Assembly (NCBI GenBank): GCA_026692885.1
Contig: JAPLNJ010000788.1
Span: forward strand, 1-31,409
Direction: 5' to 3'
DNA: 31,409 bases
Source: Planctomycetota bacterium
Lineage (GTDB): Bacteria > Planctomycetota > Planctomycetia > Pirellulales > Pirellulaceae
The position numbers and the translations under genes are program-made. Shown in pieces: positions 7,988 through 15,184 of this stretch (position 1 is the stretch's first letter; every line of letters begins with the position of its first letter). A model generated the notes under the pieces. The model saw only the letters and a program-made list of their open reading frames with translations, ran no database searches and was not told where the DNA came from.

Positions 7988-8145
7988 GACGTTGCGAGGA
8001 AACGGGTAACGTCGGAAGCGGGGTTCCGTTCCGACATCGTTCCGACAAGCCAACAACGGATTGTCGGAAGCTTGTTGGAACACGGGGCACGTTCCGACAA
8101 ATACGCTTACGGTGTAAGGGGTTGCAGTTTGCCGGAATGTCGGAA
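7964..8145. repeat. Iteron-like array of TTCCGACA motifs, candidate origin
   Basis: The octamer TTCCGACA occurs on the plus strand at 7964-7971, 7972-7979, 8029-8036, 8040-8047 and 8092-8099, and inverted as TGTCGGAA at 8062-8069 and 8138-8145. There are one-mismatch copies at 8010-8017 (CGTCGGAA) and 8073-8080 (TGTTGGAA). Nine copies in about 180 bases, otherwise non-coding after 7987, lie directly downstream of the primase and AAA+ genes. Iterons next to replication genes usually form a replication origin. An operator for the next gene is the alternative. Confidence 0.7.
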
Positions 8146-8162
8146 GTGAGGTTAGAAGGGGT

Positions 8163-8546
8163 GTGAAAATGTTGGACCTGGACTTCATCTTTGGCGCTTC
8201 ACCCTGGCCGGTGATTCCCTCGGTGACCACGGCGCAGGAGCCGATGACGGTCCCCTCAGTGGTCGAGGCGCCGGTGGTCGAGGACCTGCAGCCCGATGAC
8301 GACCACGACGCGGCGGACTGGCAGGAGGTGACAGGCCCGGACGGGCGGCAAGGGTGGCAGCGGTCCGACCTGGACGGCTGCGAAGTTGTGGACCTGCAGC
8401 CCTGCCCGGTCTGCGGTGGCTTGGAAATCTGGCAGGACCCGGTGGGCGGGCGGCACTGCCCGACCTGCAGGCCCCCGTCCCCGCGGTCTGCGGTGTTGCT
8501 GGAACTGGCCCAGAGGATTCAAGAACGGTACAGGAAGGCCCCATAA
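8163..8546 (+). CDS. Small acidic protein with zinc ribbon
   Basis: This 127-residue protein is acidic in its first half (EDLQPDDDHDAADW) and has a zinc ribbon of the form CPVCGG (about residues 81-86) and CPTC (about 99-102). A helix ends the protein (VLLELAQRIQERYRKAP). The predicted start is the GTG at 8163 with GAAGGGG just upstream. An ATG two codons later (8169) is equally possible. It lies directly downstream of the iteron-like array and one base upstream of the next gene. No known family is recognised. Confidence 0.65.
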   Translation: MKMLDLDFIFGASPWPVIPSVTTAQEPMTVPSVVEAPVVEDLQPDDDHDAADWQEVTGPDGRQGWQRSDLDGCEVVDLQPCPVCGGLEIWQDPVGGRHCPTCRPPSPRSAVLLELAQRIQERYRKAP

Positions 8547-8547
8547 G

Positions 8548-8850
8548 ATGACACGCGGCAAACGACCCTGGATGACTGACGTTGAGTTGCGGCGGTTCAA
8601 GCGGACCCTGCAGGCGGCCAAGGGCAACGAACGGCGACGGCCCACGCCGGCCCCGGTGATTTACTCGGATGCCTTGCTGCGGGCAACGGTGGTTGTTGAC
8701 CACGCGGGTGAGTGGTGGCTTTGCCCACGCCGGCCCGGCGGTTGGGCGAGTCGGCAGCGGTTGACGATGAGCGACGCGGCCAAGGCGGAACAGTTGAAGC
8801 CGGCCCGAGATGTTGACGCCGGATGGTTTGGCATCGGCGACGGACAGTAG
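8548..8850 (+). CDS. Small basic hypothetical protein
   Basis: This 100-residue protein starts MTRGKRPWMTDVELRRFKR, one base after the stop of the previous gene, which indicates coupling. It contains a basic N-terminal helix, then a beta-rich stretch with ATVVVDHAGEWWLCPRRPGGW (about residues 49-69) and an Ala/Lys helix. The upstream open frame back to 8386 overlaps the zinc-ribbon gene in another frame and is not used. No family is recognised. DNA binding is conceivable from the basic start. Confidence 0.55.
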   Translation: MTRGKRPWMTDVELRRFKRTLQAAKGNERRRPTPAPVIYSDALLRATVVVDHAGEWWLCPRRPGGWASRQRLTMSDAAKAEQLKPARDVDAGWFGIGDGQ

Positions 8851-9045
8851 GCCCCAGGATGAACGCAGCGCGGTCGGCATGACCATTGACCCGTCCGGCG
8901 GTCCGATGCGTCCTATGGCATCCTACGCGGTCCGGTTGATGGTGGCAGGCGGTGGCGAGCACGGGCGGACGGTCCCCAGGGTGGACGCCGGATTCTGCCC
9001 CGTCTTGCACACCGACGGTCGTCTGTGTAGAAAAGCCGAAAGAAG

Positions 9046-9087
9046 TTTACCGAAGGGTATGGACTCGGTTTTACCGATTGGTATACT
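9046..9087 (+). promoter_or_regulatory. Tandem operator-like palindromes with candidate -10
   Basis: TTTACCGAAGGGTAT (9046-9060) and TTTACCGATTGGTAT (9070-9084) are two near-identical 15-base sites 24 bases apart. Each contains the dyad TACC-N4-GGTA. The second overlaps TATACT (9082-9087), a plausible -10 box, about 60 bases before the HTH gene at 9146. Two dyads on one face of the helix at a promoter fit binding sites for the regulator encoded downstream or for the integrase/excisionase. Confidence 0.5.
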
Positions 9088-9145
9088 CACGGTGGCCACT
9101 AGGACCCTATGGGAAAGGGCGAAGCCTTCAAGGAGTATCTGGACG

Positions 9146-9373
9146 ATGAGCAAGAGCACACGGAAGCCGACCAAGCGGGAAACGATAGCGGACCTGCTGA
9201 GGCGGAAGATTCTCGAACGTGAAACCGTGGCCGAAGTGGTCCGAGGGTCGGGTATCGCTCAGCCCGTCTTGCATCGGTTCGTCCACGGTGAGCGTGACCT
9301 GACGCTCCGGACGGCGGACAAGCTGTTTGATTTCTTCGACCTGGAAATCCGACCCAGGGGCAAGGCGCAGTGA
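9146..9373 (+). CDS. HTH (XRE-like) transcriptional regulator
   Basis: This 75-residue protein is almost entirely a lambda-repressor-like helix-turn-helix: TIADLLRRKIL, then TVAEVVRGSGIAQPVLHRFV (about residues 29-48), then HGERDLTLRTADKLFDFFDL. The last block, in which the helix after the recognition helix is LTLRTADKL, is characteristic of XRE/HigA-type domains. The ATG at 9146 has AAGGAG about 10 bases upstream. The frame continues upstream, but the earlier residues do not look coding. It sits between the tandem operator-like sites (9046-9084) and the integrase gene, as expected of a repressor or activator controlling integration. Confidence 0.75.
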   Translation: MSKSTRKPTKRETIADLLRRKILERETVAEVVRGSGIAQPVLHRFVHGERDLTLRTADKLFDFFDLEIRPRGKAQ

Positions 9374-9413
9374 TCACGGGGCAGGCAGGCCCGCAACGAA
9401 AGGCAGGCAGGCG

Positions 9414-10916
9414 ATGGCTACGGCATTCAAACGCGGTGGGAAGAGCAATCGGCACGGCTACTACTACGTCAGTTGGACGGACGCCAACGGCAAACGAAAA
9501 ACGAAGTGTGCCAAGACAACCGACAAGGCGACAGCCGAACGCATCGGGGAGAAGTTGGAAACCGACGCGGCGGCCCGGCGGGATGGCCTGATCGACGCGA
9601 CGCTGGACGCCATTGGGCAGGAATCGCGGCGGTCAATTGAATCGCACACAGCAGACTACCAAGCCAAACTGCAGGCGGCGGGATGCGACGCCAAGCACGT
9701 GTTTAGCACGTTGTCCTACATCCGGGCGGTCTGCGCTGCGGCCGGGTTTGCGACGGCTGCGGACATCAAGCCGGACGGGGTGAATCACTTCGCTGAGGCC
9801 CTGAAGGCGAGGAAGAAATCGGCGCGGACGGTGCAAGCGAACTTGACGGCCATCAAGGGGTTTACCAAGTGGCTAGCGCAGAGCCATAAGTTGCCACGGG
9901 ACCCGTTGACCTCGGTCAGGAAGCCGGATCCCAAGACCGACCGGAAGCGCGAACGCCGGATGTTGTTGCCCGATGAGTGGGCATGGTTGAAGCCTGCCAC
10001 GGCCGGCGGCCCTGACCGACACGGGATGACTGGGGCCGAACGAGCGATGTTGTACGAAACGGCCATCACAACCGGGTTGCGGTCCAGCGAACTGCACAGC
10101 CTGACGCGCGGCCGAATGTTCTTGGACGCCGACAAGCCTTTCATCACGTGCAAGGCCGGTTCGACAAAGAACGGCCGGCCGGCCCGGCAGTACATCGGCA
10201 CCGAACTGGCGGTGGCGTTGCAGGCCCACGTGACCAGTAAGCTCCCCACGGCCCCGGTGTTCGCACTACCCAACGACGACAAGGCGGCGGCGGACATGCT
10301 GCGGTGTGATCTAGCAGAGGCCCGGCGGCAGTGGCTGCCGGTGGCTGGCGATGACCGAATGGCACGGGAACAATCGGACTTCCTGGTCTGCACGAACCAC
10401 GAAGGCGAGGTGCTGGACTTCCACAGCTTGCGGCACACTTGCGGGGCATGGCTGGCCCAAGCCGGTGTCCATCCCAAGGTGATCCAGACGGTGATGCGTC
10501 ATTCGGCCATCACGCTGACGATGGATACCTACGGACATTTATTTCCTGGCAGCGAATCGGACGCGATTGAACGGCTACAGAACATCATGGCGGCTGCCCC
10601 GGACATCTTGCGGGCGACTGGAACCGATGGCAATTGCCCGTTGGCAGGTCAGGAGGCGCAGCGCGTGGCGCAGCGCGCAGGACGCGATTGGGTACGAATC
10701 CATGCAACGCCATGCGACGAAGCGACGGAAAGGACCCAAGAAAGCAAAACGCCTAACCCTTTGATGTTTGCAGGGTTAGGCGTTTCTATGCAAGCCGATG
10801 CGACTGTAAGCGAAAGCAGCCCCGGTGTGACTCGAACACACAACCTTCTGATCCAGAGTCAGACGCTCCACCAATTGAGCTACGGGGCAAAAAAGGACGA
10901 ACACGCAATACAGTAA
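9414..10916 (+). CDS. int: Tyrosine-type site-specific integrase
   Basis: This 500-residue tyrosine recombinase integrates and excises the element. The N-terminal part is an arm-binding domain, followed by a SAM-like core-binding domain with KKSARTVQANLTAIKGFTKWLA (about residues 138-160). The catalytic domain carries R223 (ITTGLRSSEL), a conserved Lys in STKNGRPARQ, H337 and R340 (FHSLRHTCG), the RHS histidine region (VMRHSAITLT) and the nucleophile Y373 in MDTYGHLF. I chose the ATG at 9414, preceded by a GGCAGG site. The last ~110 residues run through a terminator-like hairpin (10747-10785) and antisense through the tRNA-Gln gene, so the true tail depends on the attachment-site junction. 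The position beside the tRNA 3' end marks the element's right boundary. Confidence 0.93.
   Translation: MATAFKRGGKSNRHGYYYVSWTDANGKRKTKCAKTTDKATAERIGEKLETDAAARRDGLIDATLDAIGQESRRSIESHTADYQAKLQAAGCDAKHVFSTLSYIRAVCAAAGFATAADIKPDGVNHFAEALKARKKSARTVQANLTAIKGFTKWLAQSHKLPRDPLTSVRKPDPKTDRKRERRMLLPDEWAWLKPATAGGPDRHGMTGAERAMLYETAITTGLRSSELHSLTRGRMFLDADKPFITCKAGSTKNGRPARQYIGTELAVALQAHVTSKLPTAPVFALPNDDKAAADMLRCDLAEARRQWLPVAGDDRMAREQSDFLVCTNHEGEVLDFHSLRHTCGAWLAQAGVHPKVIQTVMRHSAITLTMDTYGHLFPGSESDAIERLQNIMAAAPDILRATGTDGNCPLAGQEAQRVAQRAGRDWVRIHATPCDEATERTQESKTPNPLMFAGLGVSMQADATVSESSPGVTRTHNLLIQSQTLHQLSYGAKKDEHAIQ
10747..10785 (-). terminator. Hairpin terminator downstream of tRNA-Gln
   Basis: Perfect 14-base arms (10747-10760 and 10772-10785, AAACGCCTAACCCT and its complement) enclose an 11-base loop. 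On the minus strand the stem is followed by TTTTGCTTTCTT, so it can act as a Rho-independent terminator for the tRNA, whose 3' end is about 30 bases upstream. It lies inside the integrase reading frame and may also affect integrase mRNA. Confidence 0.65.
10817..10889 (-). tRNA. tRNA-Gln (anticodon CTG)
   Basis: Read on the minus strand, the 73-base sequence folds as a cloverleaf. It has a D arm GCTC...GAGC, an anticodon arm TCTGA-CTCTGGA-TCAGA with CTG at positions 34-36 (Gln, codon CAG), and a T arm GTGTG-TTCGAGT-CACAC. The acceptor stem starts U1 and ends with discriminator G73, as is typical of tRNA-Gln. The terminal 1-72 pair is U-U, i.e. open. CCA is not encoded. The 3' end faces the mobile element and the integrase, so this gene is the probable attachment site. 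The gene appears intact after integration. Confidence 0.95.
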
Positions 10917-10938
10917 GCGTTTTCTCCCTGGTGGTCAA
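10910..10938 (-). promoter_or_regulatory. Candidate sigma70-type promoter of tRNA-Gln
   Basis: On the minus strand, TTGACC (10938-10933) is followed after 17 bases by TACTGT (10915-10910), ending about 20 bases before the first tRNA base. Spacing and position fit a housekeeping promoter. Confidence 0.5.
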
Positions 10939-10965
10939 GCCCGCAGCCGCTGACATCGGGCTTGG

Positions 10966-10995
10966 TTGACGATCGTACAGAAGATCTAGTAGAAT
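10966..10995 (+). promoter_or_regulatory. Candidate sigma70-type promoter for the FHA-GAF-PP2C gene
   Basis: TTGACG (10966-10971) and TAGAAT (10990-10995) are separated by 18 bases, about 80 bases before the start codon at 11076. It is back to back with the tRNA promoter. Confidence 0.45.
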
Positions 10996-11075
10996 CGCGA
11001 CTTGCTGACGTATCTTGCCACTGAGGAATACCCCGTAGAGGGGCCTGCCTACTTGCTCTGCGAATGGGACTTGCC

Positions 11076-12791
11076 ATGGCTTATGTTCGGACGGTCAACG
11101 GACCAGATGTGGGACACCGCTATGAACTGTCGGGGCCGACCGCGACCGTCGGTCGTCACCCGGATTGCGAAATCGCGCTGCCGCAAGCCGACCGGGTCAG
11201 TCGGCATCATGCTCAGATTCTGCGCGATGGGAACGTCTATTACATCAAAGACCTGGGCAGTCGGAACGGCACGTACCTGAATGACGTCAAGATCGATGAA
11301 CAGACTTATCCGCTGCGGGACGGCGATCGCGTGATGGTGTGCGACGTCACGCTTGCCTTCCAGGACGAGGCGGCGCCGAAGATCTCGGCCAAGAAGTCTG
11401 ACGCGGCCGAGCGGTGTCAGCCAAAGAGCGAAGACTCCAGTCTGAATGCCGTGATCGTGGACGACGACGACTCGACGGGTTCCAAGTCGACCGTCATGTC
11501 GAAAGTCGAGGTGAACAACGCTCCCGACGGCGGCATCCGGGTCTCGGCCAGCCTGCAGGCCAAGTGGAATGCCCTGATCGAGATCACGCGGAGCCTGGGA
11601 AAGACGCTCACGCTGGACGAGGTACTCCCCCAGGTGCTCAACAGCCTGTTTAAGATTCTCCTGCAGGCAGATCGCGGATTCATCGTCCTGAAGACGGACA
11701 ACGGCGAACTCGTGCCGCGGTGGGTCAAGACCCGCAAGGTCGGCGGCGAGGACACCATTCGCATCAGCCGGACCATTGTGAAACAGGTCATGGATTCCAA
11801 GCAGGTGATCCTGTCCGCCGACGCGACGCAGGACAAGCGGCTGGACATAAGTCAGAGCATTGCCGAGTTGCGCATCCGTTCGGTGATGTGTGCGCCTCTA
11901 CTGGATTCCGAAGGCAACGCCTTGGGGGTGATCCAGGTGGATACCCAGGATCAGAAGAAACGCTTCCAGCAAGAAGACCTGGAAGTGCTGGCCAGCATCG
12001 CCATCCAGGCCGGGATCAAGATCGACAATGCCCAGTTGCACGAGAAATCGCTGCGGCAAAAGGAGGTCGAGCAGGATCTGGAACTGGCCTACGAAGTCCA
12101 ACGGGCCCTACTGCCGCAGTCGCGTCCGAATTTTGCGGGTTACGAATTCTACGAGTTCTACGAACCGGCCGATCACATCGGCGGAGACTACTACGATTAC
12201 GTGTCCTTGCCAGATGGCCGCACCGCCATCGTGGTGGCCGACGTCGTCGGTCACGGTGTTGCGGCCGCCATGTTGATGGCCAAGTTGTCGGCTGAGGCCA
12301 AGTTCTGTCTGGCCTCCGAGGATCGACCGGCGGCGGCCTTGAGGAAGCTGAACGACCACCTGAGCAGCATGCAACTCGAGCGATTTGTGACCTTGGTCAT
12401 GGTCGTGCTTGATCCTGTCACTCATCAGGCGACCATTGTGAACGCCGGACACATGGCGCCGATTTGGAAGCGTCAGAACGGGAGCCTTGACGAGCCAGGA
12501 AATGAGTTCGTGGGCCTGCCGGTGGGGATCATGGAAGGATATCCCTACGAACAACACACGATCGTCCTGGAACCTGGCGAGACCTTGTTCATGTACACGG
12601 ACGGCATCAATGAAGCGATGAATGTCGCTGGTGAGCTGTTCAGTATCGAGCGATTGCGCGGACATCTCCTGGGTTTTCAGGGTGACTTGCGAGAGGTGGG
12701 CAATCTGATCGTCACCGATGTGCGCAACTTCATCGGAAAGGGCCCCCAGACGGACGATATGTGTCTGGTCGGCTTGGCCCGCGTGCCGTGA
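11076..12791 (+). CDS. FHA-GAF-PP2C (RsbU/SpoIIE-type) protein phosphatase
   Basis: This 571-residue cytoplasmic signalling protein has three parts. The N-terminal FHA domain (about residues 1-95; VGRHPDCEI, SRHHAQI, DLGSRNGTYLN) binds phosphothreonine peptides. After an acidic linker, a GAF sensor domain spans about 165-320 (TLDEVLPQVLNSLF, RSVMCAPLLDSEGNALGVIQV). A short coiled coil precedes a C-terminal PP2C/SpoIIE phosphatase domain (about 345-571; HIGGDYYDYV, VVADVVGHGVAAAM, LFMYTDGINEA, and the final D in TDDMCLVG), with the metal-binding Asp residues present. Such proteins dephosphorylate anti-sigma-factor antagonists or other Ser/Thr phosphoproteins in partner-switching pathways. I chose the ATG at 11076, since MAYVRTVNGP aligns with the usual FHA start. 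An ATG four codons upstream is possible. No anti-sigma partner is adjacent. Confidence 0.92.
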   Translation: MAYVRTVNGPDVGHRYELSGPTATVGRHPDCEIALPQADRVSRHHAQILRDGNVYYIKDLGSRNGTYLNDVKIDEQTYPLRDGDRVMVCDVTLAFQDEAAPKISAKKSDAAERCQPKSEDSSLNAVIVDDDDSTGSKSTVMSKVEVNNAPDGGIRVSASLQAKWNALIEITRSLGKTLTLDEVLPQVLNSLFKILLQADRGFIVLKTDNGELVPRWVKTRKVGGEDTIRISRTIVKQVMDSKQVILSADATQDKRLDISQSIAELRIRSVMCAPLLDSEGNALGVIQVDTQDQKKRFQQEDLEVLASIAIQAGIKIDNAQLHEKSLRQKEVEQDLELAYEVQRALLPQSRPNFAGYEFYEFYEPADHIGGDYYDYVSLPDGRTAIVVADVVGHGVAAAMLMAKLSAEAKFCLASEDRPAAALRKLNDHLSSMQLERFVTLVMVVLDPVTHQATIVNAGHMAPIWKRQNGSLDEPGNEFVGLPVGIMEGYPYEQHTIVLEPGETLFMYTDGINEAMNVAGELFSIERLRGHLLGFQGDLREVGNLIVTDVRNFIGKGPQTDDMCLVGLARVP

Positions 12792-12800
12792 GTCTGTAGT

Positions 12801-12906
12801 TCGGCCTTTCCAGGCCGATCGGGACGGTCTTGGAAGACCATCCTACATTAAGTTGGGTAAGCTATTTTCTGCTGCTCGCCTTAGGCGTCAGGCTGGAGAG
12901 CCTGAC
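12801..12906. terminator. Three small hairpins between convergent genes
   Basis: Three short dyads lie between the phosphatase and the ThiH-like gene: TCGGCCT/AGGCCGA at 12801-12818, GGTCTT/AAGACC at 12826-12839, and GTCAGGCT/AGCCTGAC at 12887-12906. Small hairpins with TTCC or GGAG loops are typical dispersed repeats of planctomycete genomes. At this convergent junction they could also end transcription from both sides. No clear U tracts follow. Confidence 0.45.
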
Positions 12907-14268
12907 CTACACGCTCGGCTTTAGGGTCCACGCCGCCTGCAAGCCCTCGGCCTCCAGCCACTCGACCACCTCGGCAGGCGTGCGTTGATCGACCACCGGA
13001 AACTGCTCCCCCAGGCCTTCCGCGCCGCGCTGGTAGCCACCCGGCGCGGTCGAGCTACCAGCGCTCATCTGCGTGATACAGATTTTGGCCAGGCGATTGC
13101 GCAGGGCCACAGGCTCGCGGGTGGAGAGCACCAGTTCGGCGCGGGGAAAGGCAATGCGCAACAGGCAATACATCCGTACGAAATCCGCATCGGCTACCGG
13201 GTACGCCACCTGGAACCCTGGTGGTGTCTCGTGGATTCGCGGCAGGCCAAACGCCAGCGTCCGGTCTGGAAAACGGTCGGACAGGTAGGCGGCGTGTCGC
13301 AGCATGGCCACCAGGTCTCGGCGCGCGTCGGCCAGGCCGAGCAAGAAGCCGAAGCCCAAACGGGGCACGCCCGCCTCGGCGGCCCGGTCGTGCGACTCCA
13401 GCCGCCAATGGTACGACGACTTGGGACCCCGCACGTGATACTCCGCGTACAGTTGCTCGTCATACGTTTCCTGGTACAAGGTCAGGCCGTGGGCACCAGC
13501 TTCCACGAGTTCCGCATACGAGGCGGTACTCTGGGGGGCGATTTCGATCGAGGGCACGGCACCTTCGCGCCGTAGTGCTTCGATTAACGCCTTGTAGTAC
13601 GCGGTGGTGGTACGACTGGGGAACTCGCCACCGACCAGCAGCACGTGCTGGAAGCTCCGGCCGCGCAGGATCTGCAGCTGCTCGACCACCTGGTCCACGG
13701 TCAAGTGTTTCCGCGCGATCTGATGGGGGTAGCGAAACCCGCAGTAGGTGCAAAAATTGACGCACTCGCTGGAGACATACAACGGAGCGTACAGCAACAT
13801 CCGGCGGCGCGGCGGAACCAGCGCGGCCGCAGTGTCCACCGCGCCGAAATGCTCGTCCGTCAAGTCCGTCGCGCGACGGATGACATGGTCCAGCGGAACG
13901 CGAGGGTCCATTAGAGCCGCAGTTTCTTGGATGGATCGCGTATCCCACTTCGGATCGCCGATCGCCCAGCGCGTCGCCCGCGGCAACCTTGCCTCCCGGC
14001 CGGACAAGCGATTGGCAGCCAGATCCAAGGCGTCGATGAAGGCTTCGTCTTCCGGCAGTAATTGGCCGGCATGCTCGTGCAAGTGCTGATAACGCCAGCG
14101 TTCGAGCTTGTCGGCCAGGTGGATACGTTGGGCTCCCGGCAGGTCCTCGACGCCGCTGAGGACCCGGTCGGCCCGCTCCAGTAGCAGCACGTGGTAGGCC
14201 GCGTGCTGGTCAGTCGCACGGATCCATTCGGCAAACGAAAGTAGTTCAGAGCAGGTCGCTGCAAGCAT
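12907..14268 (-). CDS. ThiH-like radical SAM protein (2-iminoacetate synthase family)
   Basis: ThiH cleaves tyrosine to give dehydroglycine for the thiamine thiazole ring, using a radical from S-adenosylmethionine. This 453-residue protein has the radical SAM cluster motif C169-x3-C173-x2-C176 followed by GFRYP, preceded by LLYAPLYVSSEC, the usual ThiH/HydG lead-in. Downstream it has the family markers VLLVGGEFP and GLTLYQETYDEQLY, and near the C terminus ITQMSAGSSTAPGGYQ. It ends without the extra cysteine motif of HydG, so ThiH-like is preferred. It is longer than typical ThiH (about 370 residues) because of a helical N-terminal region of about 110 residues. The ATG at 14268 has GCGGAGG upstream. 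No other thiamine gene is nearby. The neighbour is a cytochrome, so the actual substrate may differ. Confidence 0.82.
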   Translation of the reverse strand: MLAATCSELLSFAEWIRATDQHAAYHVLLLERADRVLSGVEDLPGAQRIHLADKLERWRYQHLHEHAGQLLPEDEAFIDALDLAANRLSGREARLPRATRWAIGDPKWDTRSIQETAALMDPRVPLDHVIRRATDLTDEHFGAVDTAAALVPPRRRMLLYAPLYVSSECVNFCTYCGFRYPHQIARKHLTVDQVVEQLQILRGRSFQHVLLVGGEFPSRTTTAYYKALIEALRREGAVPSIEIAPQSTASYAELVEAGAHGLTLYQETYDEQLYAEYHVRGPKSSYHWRLESHDRAAEAGVPRLGFGFLLGLADARRDLVAMLRHAAYLSDRFPDRTLAFGLPRIHETPPGFQVAYPVADADFVRMYCLLRIAFPRAELVLSTREPVALRNRLAKICITQMSAGSSTAPGGYQRGAEGLGEQFPVVDQRTPAEVVEWLEAEGLQAAWTLKPSV

Positions 14269-14379
14269 CTTGCACCATCCTCCGCGTTGTTGTTTAACCG
14301 CAAGCTGGAGGAGCCTGCTGAAAAAGTCGTGGGCTAGTGAGGGTCCACTCGTTCCGTCCGCTGGCCTTACTTCTCAGCC

Positions 14380-15015
14380 CTATTTCTCGGCTTTGGTCGC
14401 CGTGCTACCGGTGGCACCCGCGGCGGCGGTCGGCTTGGTCTTGGCGCTCAGGACCAACGCCCGCGTTTTCTTGTCCCACCGCACCACCCGCTTGTCCAAC
14501 CGATGCTGCCCATGACAGTCGGTGCAGACGACCGTGGCAAAGTCCTGTTTCGCAGGGCAGCGTTCCTGCCAGCGCGTCAGCACCTTTTTCGCCGGGGCGT
14601 CGTGCGTCTCATGACATTTCTGACAGGCGGCGTCGATCTTCTCAAGGGGGTACATGACGTCCGGGGGGGTGATGTTGTCTTCGTCGTCCCGATGCGCAAA
14701 CGACAGACCATGGCAGTCCACGCAACCGACTTTTTCTTTCGCGTGCACCGTCACCATCGCTTCTTCGGAGTAGTTGTTGTGGCAAACATAACAGGCTTGG
14801 TTAAGCGACGTGGCATCCTTGTCCTTGCCGCCAGGTTTCTCCGCGGGGCCACCCAACAACAACGGCGCGGACTTGTCCACCGTCAAGGGCGGGAGCTTTT
14901 CGGCAGCCTGGGCCGCGGACACGAAAGCTCCTCGCAGCACGAGACTTCCGGCACAGAATCCGACGACGATCAGCAACCCCACGACTCCCCCTTTGGCCAC
15001 CCCACGGTAGTTCAT
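14380..15015 (-). CDS. Membrane-anchored tetraheme cytochrome c
   Basis: This 211-residue electron-transfer protein has an N-terminal signal or anchor helix at about residues 10-30 (GVVGLLIVVGFCAGSLVL) and four CxxCH heme-binding motifs: C75YVCH, C98VDCH, C131QKCH and C164TDCH. Extra histidines (for example in VHAKEK, FAHRD and ETHD) could serve as distal ligands. The C terminus is an Ala/Thr/Lys tail without hemes. It acts outside the cytoplasmic membrane, resembling the small tetraheme proteins that link quinol oxidation to periplasmic reductases, but no partner enzyme is encoded next to it. The ATG at 15015 has a strong GAGGAGG site. It lies 111 bases upstream of the ThiH-like gene on the same strand. 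Confidence 0.85.
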   Translation of the reverse strand: MNYRGVAKGGVVGLLIVVGFCAGSLVLRGAFVSAAQAAEKLPPLTVDKSAPLLLGGPAEKPGGKDKDATSLNQACYVCHNNYSEEAMVTVHAKEKVGCVDCHGLSFAHRDDEDNITPPDVMYPLEKIDAACQKCHETHDAPAKKVLTRWQERCPAKQDFATVVCTDCHGQHRLDKRVVRWDKKTRALVLSAKTKPTAAAGATGSTATKAEK

Positions 15016-15060
15016 CGATCATTCCTCCTCGAATCGACTTGAAAATATTAGCGTTGCATT

Positions 15061-15157
15061 TAACCGCGACCGAACGGACCGAACGGGGAGTGCGCCAGGT
15101 GACGCCGGGCCACTCGACACGCTCCCACACCCGCAAGCGGGTATCCGGTCGCGGCTA
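15061..15157. repeat. Imperfect inverted repeat upstream of the cytochrome gene
   Basis: TAACCGCGACCG at 15061-15072 pairs with CGGTCGCGGCTA at 15146-15157 (one mismatch). A smaller dyad ACCCGCAAGCGGGT lies inside at 15129-15142. It occupies the gap between the isomerase stop and the cytochrome start, and may be a dispersed repeat or a terminator of the upstream gene. Confidence 0.5.
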
Positions 15158-15184
15158 AACGACCCCATCTCAACCGCGAGCGGG

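Noticed and set aside
7964..8145. CRISPR-like array
   Set aside because: The repeat unit is only eight bases, in both orientations and irregularly spaced. There are no uniform spacers and no cas genes.
12907..14268. HydG (FeFe-hydrogenase maturase) assignment
   Set aside because: The C terminus lacks the additional HydG cysteine motif and no hydrogenase maturation genes are nearby.
14300..14340. Possible insertion-sequence end (CCTGCTGAAAAAGTC)
   Set aside because: The phrase resembles ends of some IS families, but no transposase, partner inverted repeat or duplication is visible.
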